Assembly: GCA_016705575.1 (NCBI GenBank)
Contig: JADIXX010000003.1
Location: 248,001 to 312,000, forward strand
DNA length: 64,000 bases
Origin: Candidatus Aalborgicola defluviihabitans
GTDB lineage: Bacteria > Pseudomonadota > Gammaproteobacteria > Burkholderiales > Burkholderiaceae_C
Reading direction: 5' to 3'
In this document: positions 25,116 through 33,907 of the stretch, piece by piece
How the letters are laid out: the number at the start of each line of letters is the position of its first letter
How positions within the stretch are numbered: the stretch's first letter is position 1
Notes under the pieces: generated by a model
The model's input: the letters and a program-made list of their open reading frames with translations, nothing else
Databases searched by the model: none
Told to the model about the DNA's origin: nothing
Position numbers and translations under genes: made by a program

Positions 25116-27233
25116 CTATTTGGTGTTGACGTTGATGCCGGCAACGGCTTCCACCTCGACCAGACAGTCGTAAAACGTGGGCCCCTGGCCCATGTCGGTC
25201 AGCTTCTGGCTGGTGAGCTGGTTGACGTTGGTGCCGGCCAGCCCCAGCTTGCGCCACCAGAGCCCCATCCCATTGACCACGCCGGCACGGGCGCGGGAAG
25301 ACACTACGGCCTTGCAGCGGTATTCGCCACGCCGGTTGAACACGCGCACCACGTCGCCCGAGCGAATGGCGCGGGACTGGGCGTCACTGGCATGCATCTC
25401 CAGAATGGGCTCGCCCTCCATGTCGCGCAGGCTTTTCACGTTGACAAAGGTGGAGTTGAGAAAGTTGCGCGCAGGCGGTGAAATCATGGCCAGCGGGAAC
25501 TCACTTGAAGTACCCACCGCCTCGTGGTTGGGCACATGGTCTGGCAGGCCGTCCTGCCCTTGGGCCTGCAGGCGTGCACTGAAAAATTCACAGCGCCCGG
25601 ATGGCGTGGGAAAGCCGCCTTGGGCAAACGGGGCCTCGGCCACTGGCAGGGTGGCATAGCCGTGCTTTAAGAGCACCTCAAAGTCCACGGCATCGCCATA
25701 GGCGGCGCGGCACATGGTCAGATCGCTGTCGGTAAAGCAGGGGTCGCTCAAACCCATGCGCTGGGCCAGTTCACGAAAAATCTGGGTATTGGACTTGGCT
25801 TCGCCCAGCGGCGCAATGGCGGGTTGGTTGAGCAGCACATCGGTGTGGCCGTAGCTCAGGTGGATGTCCCAATGCTCCAGTTGCGTGGTGGCGGGCAGGA
25901 TGTAGTCGGCGTAATCAGCCGTGTCGGTCTGGAAGTGCTCCAGTAACACGGTAAACAGGTCCTCGCGGGCAAAACCAGCTGCCACTTTGGCGGATTCGGG
26001 GGCCACTGCCACCGGGTTACTGTTGTATACAACCACCGCCTCAATGGCCGGGCCAAACTCCGGGGAAGCCGGGCGCAGCAAGTCGTCCCCAATGGTCACC
26101 ATGTTGATGGTGCGGGGTGTGCGCCCTGCCAGCAGGTCGGGGCGTTCCAGGGCTTTGGTGTTCACCGGAAACTGGCTGGAACTCGACAGCAACACCCCGC
26201 CTGCGCGGTGGCGCCAGGCGCCAATGAGTGCGGGCAGGCAGGCAATAGCGCGCACGGCATTGCCGCCGCCGTGCACCCGCTGCAGGCCGTAGTTCATACG
26301 GATGGCAGCCGGCTCTTTGCGCTGCAGGCAGCCACCGTAGTCGCGGGCCAGTGCGCGCACCTGCTCGGATGGGATGCCGCAGACCTGGGCCGTGCGTTCT
26401 GGCGGCCACTGCAGCGCCCGCGCGCGCAAGGCATCCCAGCCCAGGGTGTAGCGCTGCAGGTAGTCGTGGTCCAGCCAGTCGTTCTGGACCAGTTCGTGCA
26501 TCAAACCCAGCGCCAGGGCCGCGTCGGTGCCGGGCAGCAGGGCTATGTGCTCGTGGCATTTATCGGCGGTTTCGGATTTACGCGGGTCAATGCAGATCAG
26601 CTTGGCGCCATTGCGCTTGGCTACCTGGGCGTAGCGCCAAAAGTGCAGGTTGCTGGTGATGGAGTTACTGCCCCAAATGATTATGAGCTTGGACTCCGCA
26701 AAGAATTCGACCCGCATGCCCACCTTGCCGCCCAGGGTCTGGGTCAACCCTTCGCTGCCAGCGGAGGCGCAAATGGTCCGATTCAGCAGGGACGCCCCCA
26801 ACTGGTGGAAGAAGCGTTCGGCCATGCCGTCACCCTGCACCAGGCCCATGGTGCCGGCGAAGCTATAGGGCAGGATGGCCTGGGCCGCCTCAGGCCCCCG
26901 GTTTACGATGGCTTGGAGGCGCTGGGCAATGTCAGTCAGCGCCACGTCCCAGCTGACCGGTTCGAACTGGCCCGCCCCCTTGGGGCCGCTGCGCTTGAGC
27001 GGATGCAAAATGCGTTCGAGGTGGTAGGTGCGCTCGGTGTAGCGCGACACCTTGGTGCACAGGGCGCCGTCGGTGTGCCGGTGTGCCGGGTTGCCCTGGA
27101 CCTTGGTGGCCACACCATCTTGCACCGTGGTCACCAGGGAACAGGTGTCGGGACAGTCGTGGGGGCAGGCTCCCAGCACCTCGTGGGTACCGGTCACCTG
27201 GATGGGAAAATGAGAATCACGCATGCCCGGCAT
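25116..27233 (-). CDS. Molybdopterin oxidoreductase with 4Fe-4S site (DMSO reductase family)
   Basis: A 705-residue protein. The N-terminal CPHDCPDTC with a later GALCTK cysteine forms the 4Fe-4S binding site; the central part holds the molybdopterin guanine dinucleotide fold (IIIWGSNSITSNLHF, LICIDPRKSETAD); the C-terminal beta-barrel has MHASDAQSRAIRSGDVVRVFNRRG. No Tat signal is visible, so it is probably cytoplasmic. Substrate unknown. The start is ATG 27233 or 27224; the frame runs further upstream but overlaps the divergent amidohydrolase gene. Confidence 0.85.
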   Translation of the reverse strand: MPGMRDSHFPIQVTGTHEVLGACPHDCPDTCSLVTTVQDGVATKVQGNPAHRHTDGALCTKVSRYTERTYHLERILHPLKRSGPKGAGQFEPVSWDVALTDIAQRLQAIVNRGPEAAQAILPYSFAGTMGLVQGDGMAERFFHQLGASLLNRTICASAGSEGLTQTLGGKVGMRVEFFAESKLIIIWGSNSITSNLHFWRYAQVAKRNGAKLICIDPRKSETADKCHEHIALLPGTDAALALGLMHELVQNDWLDHDYLQRYTLGWDALRARALQWPPERTAQVCGIPSEQVRALARDYGGCLQRKEPAAIRMNYGLQRVHGGGNAVRAIACLPALIGAWRHRAGGVLLSSSSQFPVNTKALERPDLLAGRTPRTINMVTIGDDLLRPASPEFGPAIEAVVVYNSNPVAVAPESAKVAAGFAREDLFTVLLEHFQTDTADYADYILPATTQLEHWDIHLSYGHTDVLLNQPAIAPLGEAKSNTQIFRELAQRMGLSDPCFTDSDLTMCRAAYGDAVDFEVLLKHGYATLPVAEAPFAQGGFPTPSGRCEFFSARLQAQGQDGLPDHVPNHEAVGTSSEFPLAMISPPARNFLNSTFVNVKSLRDMEGEPILEMHASDAQSRAIRSGDVVRVFNRRGEYRCKAVVSSRARAGVVNGMGLWWRKLGLAGTNVNQLTSQKLTDMGQGPTFYDCLVEVEAVAGINVNTK

Positions 27234-27291
27234 GGTAAGGCTTGCGGCGCAATAATGCTGAATTGACCCAACTAAAACCCCGCTGCCCGCT

Positions 27292-28479
27292 ATGAAACTG
27301 ATTGATGAAATCGTCACCGCCGCGCCGGCCATTGCTGCCCTGCGCCGTGACCTGCACGCGCACCCAGAGCTGTGTTTCAAAGAAGTACGCACGGCCGACG
27401 TGGTGGCCGCGCAGCTCACCCAATGGGGTATTCCCGTGCACCGGGGCTTGGGTACCACCGGCGTGGTGGGCATTGTCAAGGCGGGCACCTCGGACCGGGC
27501 CATTGCCCTGCGCGCAGATATGGACGCCCTGCCTATGCAGGAGTCCAATACCTTTGCGCACACCAGCCAACACGCCGGCAAGATGCACGCCTGTGGCCAC
27601 GATGGCCACACCGCCATGTTGCTGGCTGCTGCCCAGTACCTGGCCACCCACCGCAACTTTGACGGCACGGTGTACCTGGTGTTTCAGCCAGCCGAGGAGG
27701 GGGGTGGTGGCGCTCGCGAAATGATCAAGGACGGGTTGTTTGAGAAATTTCCGGTGCAGGCGGTGTTTGGCATGCACAACTGGCCGGGCTCAGAAGTGGG
27801 GCATTTTGCGGCCAGTGCCGGACCAGTGATGGCATCGAGCAACGAATTCAAGATCACCATCCGCGGCAAGGGCGGGCACGCGGCCATGCCGCACAACGCG
27901 CTGGACCCAGTGCCGGTGGCCTGCCAGATGGTGCAGGCGTTTCAGACCATCATCAGCCGCAACAAAAAGCCCATTGATGCGGGTGTCATTTCGGTCACCA
28001 TGATCCATGCCGGCGAAGCCACCAACGTCATCCCCGACAGTTGCGAGTTACAGGGCACGGTGCGTACCTTCAGCATTGAGGTGCTGGACATGATCGAACA
28101 GCGCATGCGCGAGATGGCTGAGCACACGGCAGCAGCCTTTGGCCTGGAATGCAGTTTTGAATTTGTGCGCAATTACCCGCCCACCATCAATTCGCCTGCC
28201 GAGGCCGAGTTTGCCCGCCAGGTGATGGTCGGTATCGTGGGCGAGGACCGCGTGCGGGCACAGGAACCGACCATGGGCGCCGAAGACTTTGCCTACATGC
28301 TGATGGCCAAGCCTGGCTGCTACAGCTTCATCGCCAATGGCGACGGCGATCACCGCGAAATGGGCCACGGAGGCGGTCCGTGCATGCTGCACAACGCCAG
28401 CTACGACTTCAATGACCGGTTGATCCCATTGGGCGCCACCTATTGGGTCCGTCTGGCAGAGGCGTGGTTCTTGCGATAG
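27292..28479 (+). CDS. M20-family amidohydrolase (hippurate hydrolase-like)
   Basis: A 395-residue zinc amidohydrolase of the M20D group, with metal-binding motifs MHACGHDGHTAMLL near residue 98 and FQPAEEGGGGAREM near 130, a dimerisation domain after about residue 180, and PTMGAEDFAYML. Relatives cleave N-acyl amino acids such as hippurate (to benzoate and glycine). Given the aromatic-acid genes around it, hippurate is a reasonable candidate, but N-acetyl amino acids are equally possible by sequence. Confidence 0.85.
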   Translation: MKLIDEIVTAAPAIAALRRDLHAHPELCFKEVRTADVVAAQLTQWGIPVHRGLGTTGVVGIVKAGTSDRAIALRADMDALPMQESNTFAHTSQHAGKMHACGHDGHTAMLLAAAQYLATHRNFDGTVYLVFQPAEEGGGGAREMIKDGLFEKFPVQAVFGMHNWPGSEVGHFAASAGPVMASSNEFKITIRGKGGHAAMPHNALDPVPVACQMVQAFQTIISRNKKPIDAGVISVTMIHAGEATNVIPDSCELQGTVRTFSIEVLDMIEQRMREMAEHTAAAFGLECSFEFVRNYPPTINSPAEAEFARQVMVGIVGEDRVRAQEPTMGAEDFAYMLMAKPGCYSFIANGDGDHREMGHGGGPCMLHNASYDFNDRLIPLGATYWVRLAEAWFLR

Positions 28480-28489
28480 GGGCGCAGTC

Positions 28490-29260
28490 CTAGCAGGCGG
28501 GGAACCGCACGGCCGCCATTTGCAACAGGCCGTCAAAAATCAGGTTGTCCACCAGTTCAAACGGCAGCGACATGCTTGGCGCCATCTTCCAGCCCGCACC
28601 CCCGGTCATGATGCACATTGGTTCGGCACCGCAATGCTGGCGAACGTGCTGGACCATGCGTTCTACTGCGCCAGCAATGGCATAAGTGCCACCACTGGTC
28701 AGCGCGTCGCTGGTGTTGGTGGGAAATTCCTGCACTTCGCCGGTGGGTACGTGCAGGCCGGCGGTGCCGGATTCGAGGGCGCGCAGCATGATGCCGTGGC
28801 CCGGCAGGATCAGTCCACCCAAAAACTTGCCGCTGGCATCCACCGCTTCCACGGTCACAGCGGTTCCCACCATCACCACCACCATGGGGCGTGGTGCGCC
28901 TTGGGCCAGCATACGGTGGTATGCGCCAATCATGGCGACCCAGCGGTCGGCGCCCAAGCGGGTGGGGTGGTCGTAGCCATTGCGCAAGCCCGCCTCGGCC
29001 TCGCTGGAAACCACCCACTGCGGCGACACATCCCATAACTCCATCTGCTCCTGCAGGCGGCGTTTGACTGCGTCGGCGGCGACCACGCAGCCCAGGATGC
29101 AGTGGGGTGCTGACAAACCATTCCAGGCGCCATCGGAGAGTCTGTCAATATTTTCCAGAAACTCCGCGCCTTGGGCCAGGAGCAGGGCGTCAGGAAGGGG
29201 GGACGCATATTGCGCCCATTTGAGGCGCGTATTGCCGATATCCAGAGCCAAAAAAGTCAT
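28490..29260 (-). CDS. coaX: Type III pantothenate kinase
   Basis: A 256-residue ASKHA-fold kinase. It begins MTFLALDIGNTRLKWAQY, with the phosphate-1 DIGNTRLKW motif, then GADRWVAMIGAYH and VGTAVTVEAVD, all CoaX hallmarks. It phosphorylates pantothenate in the first step of coenzyme A synthesis. It starts 6 bases after the stop of the rhodanese fusion gene on the same strand. A CoA synthesis gene in a CoA-ester-rich region is fitting but may be chance. Confidence 0.93.
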   Translation of the reverse strand: MTFLALDIGNTRLKWAQYASPLPDALLLAQGAEFLENIDRLSDGAWNGLSAPHCILGCVVAADAVKRRLQEQMELWDVSPQWVVSSEAEAGLRNGYDHPTRLGADRWVAMIGAYHRMLAQGAPRPMVVVMVGTAVTVEAVDASGKFLGGLILPGHGIMLRALESGTAGLHVPTGEVQEFPTNTSDALTSGGTYAIAGAVERMVQHVRQHCGAEPMCIMTGGAGWKMAPSMSLPFELVDNLIFDGLLQMAAVRFPAC

Positions 29261-29266
29261 GGCTGA

Positions 29267-30379
29267 TTATCCCTGCCGCCAGGGCAGCCCCCGCATACGC
29301 CAGCCCCCCTTGTTGCCACGGTGGGCCTGGGCGTCAGGGTCGCCCTCAAAACCTTCCAGAATGTTGTACGCCTCCAGGCCGAGTTCGGTGGCGCGTTTGG
29401 CGGCGGCGACCGAGCGCACGCCGCTGCGGCATAGCAGCACGACCTTTTTGCCGGCCGGCACCGCAGCACGCAGGCCTTCATCAAAACCGGGGTTCATGGC
29501 CATGCCAGGCCATTGTTTCCAGGCCAGGTTGACGGCACCGGGTACAAAACCCACCCATTCGCGTTCGGCATCGGTGCGTACATCCACCAGTACGGCGTCG
29601 CCAGCCAGCCACCAGGCACAGGCCAGGTTTGCGGACACGTCACCGGCGTAGCCAGGTGCCGGCAGCACGGCGTGTATCTGGGTGCCTCCAGCGTCGTGGC
29701 GCAAGCCAGACATCTGATTGGCTGGCACGGCCTCGTCGATGCGCTTGGGGCGGGGCAGGTTCAGGGCCTGCATGATGGCCACAAACTCGTCCATCGTTTT
29801 ACCAGCCACGCGGGGGTTGCCGATGCGCTCGGCGCCGATGGTGGTGTGGGTATGCCCGTGGTAGTCATGTCCTGGCCAGACCAGGGTGTCATCGGGTAGT
29901 TTGAACAGAACTTGGGTGAGGCTGTGGTACATCTCCTCGGCGCTTCCCGATTGGAAATCGGTACGGCCGCAACCATTGATCAGCAGCGTGTCGCCCGTGA
30001 ATACATGGTTGTGCCAGAGGTAGCACATGCTGCCGGCGGTGTGGCCGGGTGTATGCAGGGCGGTGAGTGCCTCGTTGCCGAAATGCAGCACACTGCCATC
30101 CACCAATTGCATTGCCGCTGTATCAATGCCGCAGCCACTGGGCGCGGCGGTTTGGGCACCGGTGTGCTCGGCAAGCCGCGCGGCACTGGTAATGTGGTCG
30201 GCGTGGGCGTGGGTTTCCACCGTCCAGGCCAGGGTGAGCTCATATTGGCGCAGCACCTCCAGGTCCCGGTCCAGTTGTTCGTCTACCGGGTCAATGATGA
30301 TTGCCTCACGCGTGCCGGCGTCAAAGACGATGTAGGTGTAAGTGCTGGATGCGGGGTCAAAAAGTTGAATGGGTTGCAT
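29267..30379 (-). CDS. Metallo-beta-lactamase/rhodanese fusion protein
   Basis: A 370-residue protein. Residues about 1-245 are an ETHE1/glyoxalase II-type hydrolase domain with the metal motif THAHADH near residue 53, HTPGHTAGS and GDTLLINGCGRTDFQ. Residues about 265-365 are a rhodanese domain with the active-site loop LLCRSGVRSV. Such fusions oxidise glutathione persulfide and move sulfane sulfur. ATG 30379 with AGGAGC upstream sets the start. Confidence 0.9.
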   Translation of the reverse strand: MQPIQLFDPASSTYTYIVFDAGTREAIIIDPVDEQLDRDLEVLRQYELTLAWTVETHAHADHITSAARLAEHTGAQTAAPSGCGIDTAAMQLVDGSVLHFGNEALTALHTPGHTAGSMCYLWHNHVFTGDTLLINGCGRTDFQSGSAEEMYHSLTQVLFKLPDDTLVWPGHDYHGHTHTTIGAERIGNPRVAGKTMDEFVAIMQALNLPRPKRIDEAVPANQMSGLRHDAGGTQIHAVLPAPGYAGDVSANLACAWWLAGDAVLVDVRTDAEREWVGFVPGAVNLAWKQWPGMAMNPGFDEGLRAAVPAGKKVVLLCRSGVRSVAAAKRATELGLEAYNILEGFEGDPDAQAHRGNKGGWRMRGLPWRQG

Positions 30380-30507
30380 GGGGCTCCTTCTAACGGGCAA
30401 GGCCTCTACGACAAGAAATCAAGATGGAATGTAATGGATTTGAACGACCATTTGTCGAAGGTGAAATTGGTGCCACGTAAGCCGGAGGATGGCCAAATGG
30501 TTTACAG

Positions 30508-30529
30508 TTGACGTTTACGTAAACGTCAA
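30508..30529. promoter_or_regulatory. Perfect 22-bp palindrome upstream of icmF
   Basis: The half-site TTGACGTTTAC is followed directly by its exact reverse complement. It lies 37 bases before the icmF ATG and in the divergent spacer with the rhodanese fusion gene. Palindromes of the TTGACG/CGTCAA type are, from memory, bound by the MerR-family LiuR that controls branched-chain amino acid degradation in proteobacteria. Confidence 0.75.
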
Positions 30530-30566
30530 TCGTGCGAAGCGCAGCACGGTGATTTAGGAGCCCCGC

Positions 30567-33500
30567 ATGAGTAACCTGTCCGCCGAATTCAAAGCCATGG
30601 CCAACTACCGGCCTGCGAACAAGGTGCGTTTTGTCACCGCTGCCAGCCTGTTTGACGGCCATGACGCCGCCATCAATATCATGCGCCGCATTCTGCAAAG
30701 CATGGGTGCCGAGGTGATTCACCTGGGCCACAACCGCAGCGTGGATGATGTCGTTACGGCGGCTTTGCAGGAAGACGTGCAGGGCATTGCCATCAGCTCT
30801 TACCAGGGCGGTCACGTTGAATATTTCAAATACATGGTGGACCTGCTCAAGGCGCGGGGCGGTTCTCACATTCGGGTGTTTGGTGGCGGCGGTGGCGTGA
30901 TCGTGCCCAGCGAGATTGCCGAGTTGCAGACCTACGGCGTGACCCGCATTTACAGCCCCGAAGATGGCCAGCGCATGGGCCTGCAAGGCATGATCGGCGA
31001 GATGGTGATGCGGTGTGACCAGGATTTGTCGTCGTTTGCCCCCACCTCGCTGGATGCCATCCAGGGGCACAGCCAGCAAGCCTGGCGCGCGCTGGGGCAA
31101 TTGATCACCGGTCTGGAAAGTTTTGATGAAAAAACCCCGCTAGCCCTCGAACTGCGTACACAGGCCGCTACAAAAAAGATACCGGTTCTGGGTATTACCG
31201 GCACCGGTGGTGCTGGTAAATCATCGCTCACCGATGAGCTGATCCGTCGACTGCGCCTGGATCAGGGCGACGCGCTGCGGTTGGCCGTCATATCCATCGA
31301 TCCGTCCCGTCGCAAAAGCGGTGGTGCGCTGCTGGGTGACCGCATCCGCATGAACGCCATTGGCCCCTGGCAGAACGGCGACCGGGTGTTCATGCGCAGC
31401 CTGGCTACACGCGACTTTGGCTCCGAGATCAGCCAGGCACTGCCCGACGTGATTGCCGCCTGCAAGGTAGCGGGTTTTGATGCAATCATTGTTGAGACTT
31501 CGGGCATTGGCCAAGGCGACGCCGCCATCGTGCCGTTGGTGGATGTGCCGCTGTACGTGATGACACCCGAGTTTGGCGCTGCCAGCCAGCTGGAAAAGAT
31601 CGACATGCTGGACTTTGCGGAGTTTGTGGCCATTAACAAGTTCGACCGAAAGGGCGCCAACGACGCCCTGCGCGACGTGTCCAAACAAGTGCAACGCAAC
31701 CGCGAAGCCTTCAGCACGCCACCCGACAAAATGCCGGTGTTTGGCACCATGGCCGCGCGCTTCAACGACGACGGCGTGACCGCCCTGTACCAGGCGCTGC
31801 TGCCGCGCTTGCAGGAACTGGGCTTGCCAGTAAAGGGCACCGGGCTGTTGCCGGTAGTGAACGTGCGTTTCAGCTCCAACCAGACACCCGTGGTGCCAGC
31901 GGCCCGCACCCGCTATCTGGCCGAAATCAGTGATACGGTGCGCAGCTACAAGCAACAGGCTCGCGCGCAGTCCCGTTTGGCCCGCGAGATCCAGCAGCTC
32001 AACGAAACAGCCCGCATGCTGCAGGACGATGACGCCGCCCGCGATGGTGCCAAGACCACGGTGCTGCGCCTGGCTGGTGAACGCGCCGAGCGCCAGGACC
32101 CGGCCGCCAAGAAGCTCGTGGCCCAGTGGCCAGAAATGCAGCGGGCCTATGCCGGCGACGAGTACGTGGTGAAAATCCGCGACAAAGAAATCCGCACTGC
32201 GCTTACCACCAAATCTTTGAGCGGCACCACCATCCGCAAGGTGGCCTTGCCCACCTACGAGGACCATGGCGAAATTCTCAAATGGTTGATGCTGGACAAC
32301 GTGCCCGGCAGCTACCCCTACACCGCCGGCACCTTCGCCTTCAAGCGCGAGGGCGAAGACCCGACCCGCATGTTCGCCGGTGAAGGCGACGCCTTCCGCA
32401 CCAACCGCCGCTTCAAATTGCTGTCGGAAGGCATGGCAGCCAAGCGCCTGTCCACTGCGTTTGATTCGGTCACGCTGTATGGGAATGACCCGGACGTGCG
32501 TCCCGACATCTACGGCAAGATTGGGAACAGCGGCGTGAGCATTGCCACACTGGATGACCTGAAGGTTCTGTACGGCGGCTTTGATTTGTGCAACCCGGCC
32601 ACCAGCGTGTCCATGACCATCAACGGCCCGGCGCCCAGCATTCTGGCCATGTTCATGAATGCGGCCATCGACCAAAACCTGGAAAAGTTCAAGACCGACA
32701 ACGGCCGCGAACCGACCGATACCGAGACCGAAAAAATCCGCGAATGGGTGCTGGCCAATGTGCGCGGCACCGTGCAGGCCGACATCCTGAAAGAAGACCA
32801 GGGCCAGAACACCTGCATCTTCTCCACCGAGTTTTCATTGAAGGTGATGGGCGACATTGCCGAGTATTTTGTGCACCACAACGTGCGCAATTTCTACAGC
32901 GTGTCCATCAGCGGTTACCACATCGCCGAGGCCGGTGCCAACCCCATCAGCCAGTTGGCCTTCACACTGTCCAACGGTTTCACGCTGGTCGAGGCGTATC
33001 TTGCACGTGGCATGCACATTGACGACTTTGCGCCCAACCTTTCCTTCTTCTTCAGCAACGGCATGGACCCCGAATACACCGTCATGGGCCGCGTGGCGCG
33101 CCGCATCTGGGCCGTGGCCATGAAGGAAAAATACGGTGCCAACGAGCGCAGCCAGAAGCTGAAGTACCACATCCAGACCAGTGGCCGCAGCCTGCACGCG
33201 CAAGAGATTCAGTTCAACGACATTCGCACCACGCTGCAAGCGCTGATCGCCATTTACGACAACTGCAACAGCCTGCACACCAACGCGTTTGACGAGGCCA
33301 TCACCACGCCCACCGAAGACAGCGTGCGCCGCGCCATGGCCATCCAGCTCATCATCAACCGCGAGTGGGGTCTGGCCAAGAACGAAAACCCCAACCAGGG
33401 CGCCTTCATCATCGATGAACTGACCGAGCTAGTGGAAGAAGCCGTGCTGGCCGAATTCACCGCCATTGCGGATCGGGGCGGCGTGCTGGGTGCCATGGAA

Positions 33501-33863
33501 ACCGGCTACCAGCGCGGCAAGATTCAGGACGAGAGCATGACCTACGAGATGCTCAAGCACACCGGTGAGCTGCCCATCATCGGCGTCAACACCTTCCGCA
33601 ACCCGCATGGCGATGCTGTGATGGACAAGCTGGAGCTGGCCCGATCCACCGACGACGAGAAACAGAGCCAGCTGAAGCGTCTGGCCGACTTCCATGCCAC
33701 GCACGCAACGGAGTCCCCCGCCGCACTCAAGCGTCTTCAGCAGGCCGTCATAGCCAACAAGAACGTGTTCGAGGTGTTGATGGATGCGGTGCGGGTGTGT
33801 TCACTGGGGCAGATCACCAACAGCCTGTTTGAGGTGGGTGGGCAGTACCGACGCAATATGTAG
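30567..33863 (+). CDS. icmF: Fused isobutyryl-CoA mutase
   Basis: A 1,098-residue three-part protein. Residues about 20-150 are the B12-binding domain (LFDGHDAAIN base-off His motif, VFGGGGGVIVPSEI). Residues about 205-400 are the MeaI-type GTPase chaperone, Walker A GITGTGGAGKSS from residue 209. Residues about 540-1098 are the mutase TIM barrel (DVRPDIYGKIGNSGVSIAT). It interconverts isobutyryl-CoA and n-butyryl-CoA (and the pivalyl/isovaleryl pair in some) with adenosylcobalamin. AGGAG precedes ATG 30567. The linker before the G domain may hold a dispersed repeat. Confidence 0.95.
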   Translation: MSNLSAEFKAMANYRPANKVRFVTAASLFDGHDAAINIMRRILQSMGAEVIHLGHNRSVDDVVTAALQEDVQGIAISSYQGGHVEYFKYMVDLLKARGGSHIRVFGGGGGVIVPSEIAELQTYGVTRIYSPEDGQRMGLQGMIGEMVMRCDQDLSSFAPTSLDAIQGHSQQAWRALGQLITGLESFDEKTPLALELRTQAATKKIPVLGITGTGGAGKSSLTDELIRRLRLDQGDALRLAVISIDPSRRKSGGALLGDRIRMNAIGPWQNGDRVFMRSLATRDFGSEISQALPDVIAACKVAGFDAIIVETSGIGQGDAAIVPLVDVPLYVMTPEFGAASQLEKIDMLDFAEFVAINKFDRKGANDALRDVSKQVQRNREAFSTPPDKMPVFGTMAARFNDDGVTALYQALLPRLQELGLPVKGTGLLPVVNVRFSSNQTPVVPAARTRYLAEISDTVRSYKQQARAQSRLAREIQQLNETARMLQDDDAARDGAKTTVLRLAGERAERQDPAAKKLVAQWPEMQRAYAGDEYVVKIRDKEIRTALTTKSLSGTTIRKVALPTYEDHGEILKWLMLDNVPGSYPYTAGTFAFKREGEDPTRMFAGEGDAFRTNRRFKLLSEGMAAKRLSTAFDSVTLYGNDPDVRPDIYGKIGNSGVSIATLDDLKVLYGGFDLCNPATSVSMTINGPAPSILAMFMNAAIDQNLEKFKTDNGREPTDTETEKIREWVLANVRGTVQADILKEDQGQNTCIFSTEFSLKVMGDIAEYFVHHNVRNFYSVSISGYHIAEAGANPISQLAFTLSNGFTLVEAYLARGMHIDDFAPNLSFFFSNGMDPEYTVMGRVARRIWAVAMKEKYGANERSQKLKYHIQTSGRSLHAQEIQFNDIRTTLQALIAIYDNCNSLHTNAFDEAITTPTEDSVRRAMAIQLIINREWGLAKNENPNQGAFIIDELTELVEEAVLAEFTAIADRGGVLGAMETGYQRGKIQDESMTYEMLKHTGELPIIGVNTFRNPHGDAVMDKLELARSTDDEKQSQLKRLADFHATHATESPAALKRLQQAVIANKNVFEVLMDAVRVCSLGQITNSLFEVGGQYRRNM
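31139..31182 (+). repeat. Possible dispersed repeat, copy f, in frame within icmF
   Basis: The core tagccctcga (31,141-31,150) followed by cgtacacaggccgctacaaa resembles copy d in bkdB (tagccctcgt, acacagacagctacca). It encodes about residues 191-205 in the linker between the B12 and GTPase domains. The similarity is shorter than for the other copies. Confidence 0.4.
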
Positions 33864-33877
33864 GTCTTGCCGTCGGC

Positions 33878-33904
33878 CTTTGCTAAACTCAAGCGATAGC
33901 AAAG
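33878..33904. terminator. Candidate bidirectional terminator hairpin
   Basis: Arms ctttgcta (33,878-33,885) and tagcaaag (33,897-33,904) are exact complements around an 11-base loop, sitting between the convergent stops of icmF and the GAF/Fis gene. There is no clear T tract, so termination is only likely by position. Confidence 0.4.
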
Positions 33905-33907
33905 TCT

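Noticed and set aside
30400..30430. Another copy of the dispersed repeat (ggcctctacgac)
   Set aside because: Only part of the pattern is present and the tagccctcgt core is missing.
31221..32675. 484-codon minus-strand frame antisense to icmF
   Set aside because: Low-complexity His/Gly/Gln-rich translation without domains, fully inside a certain gene.
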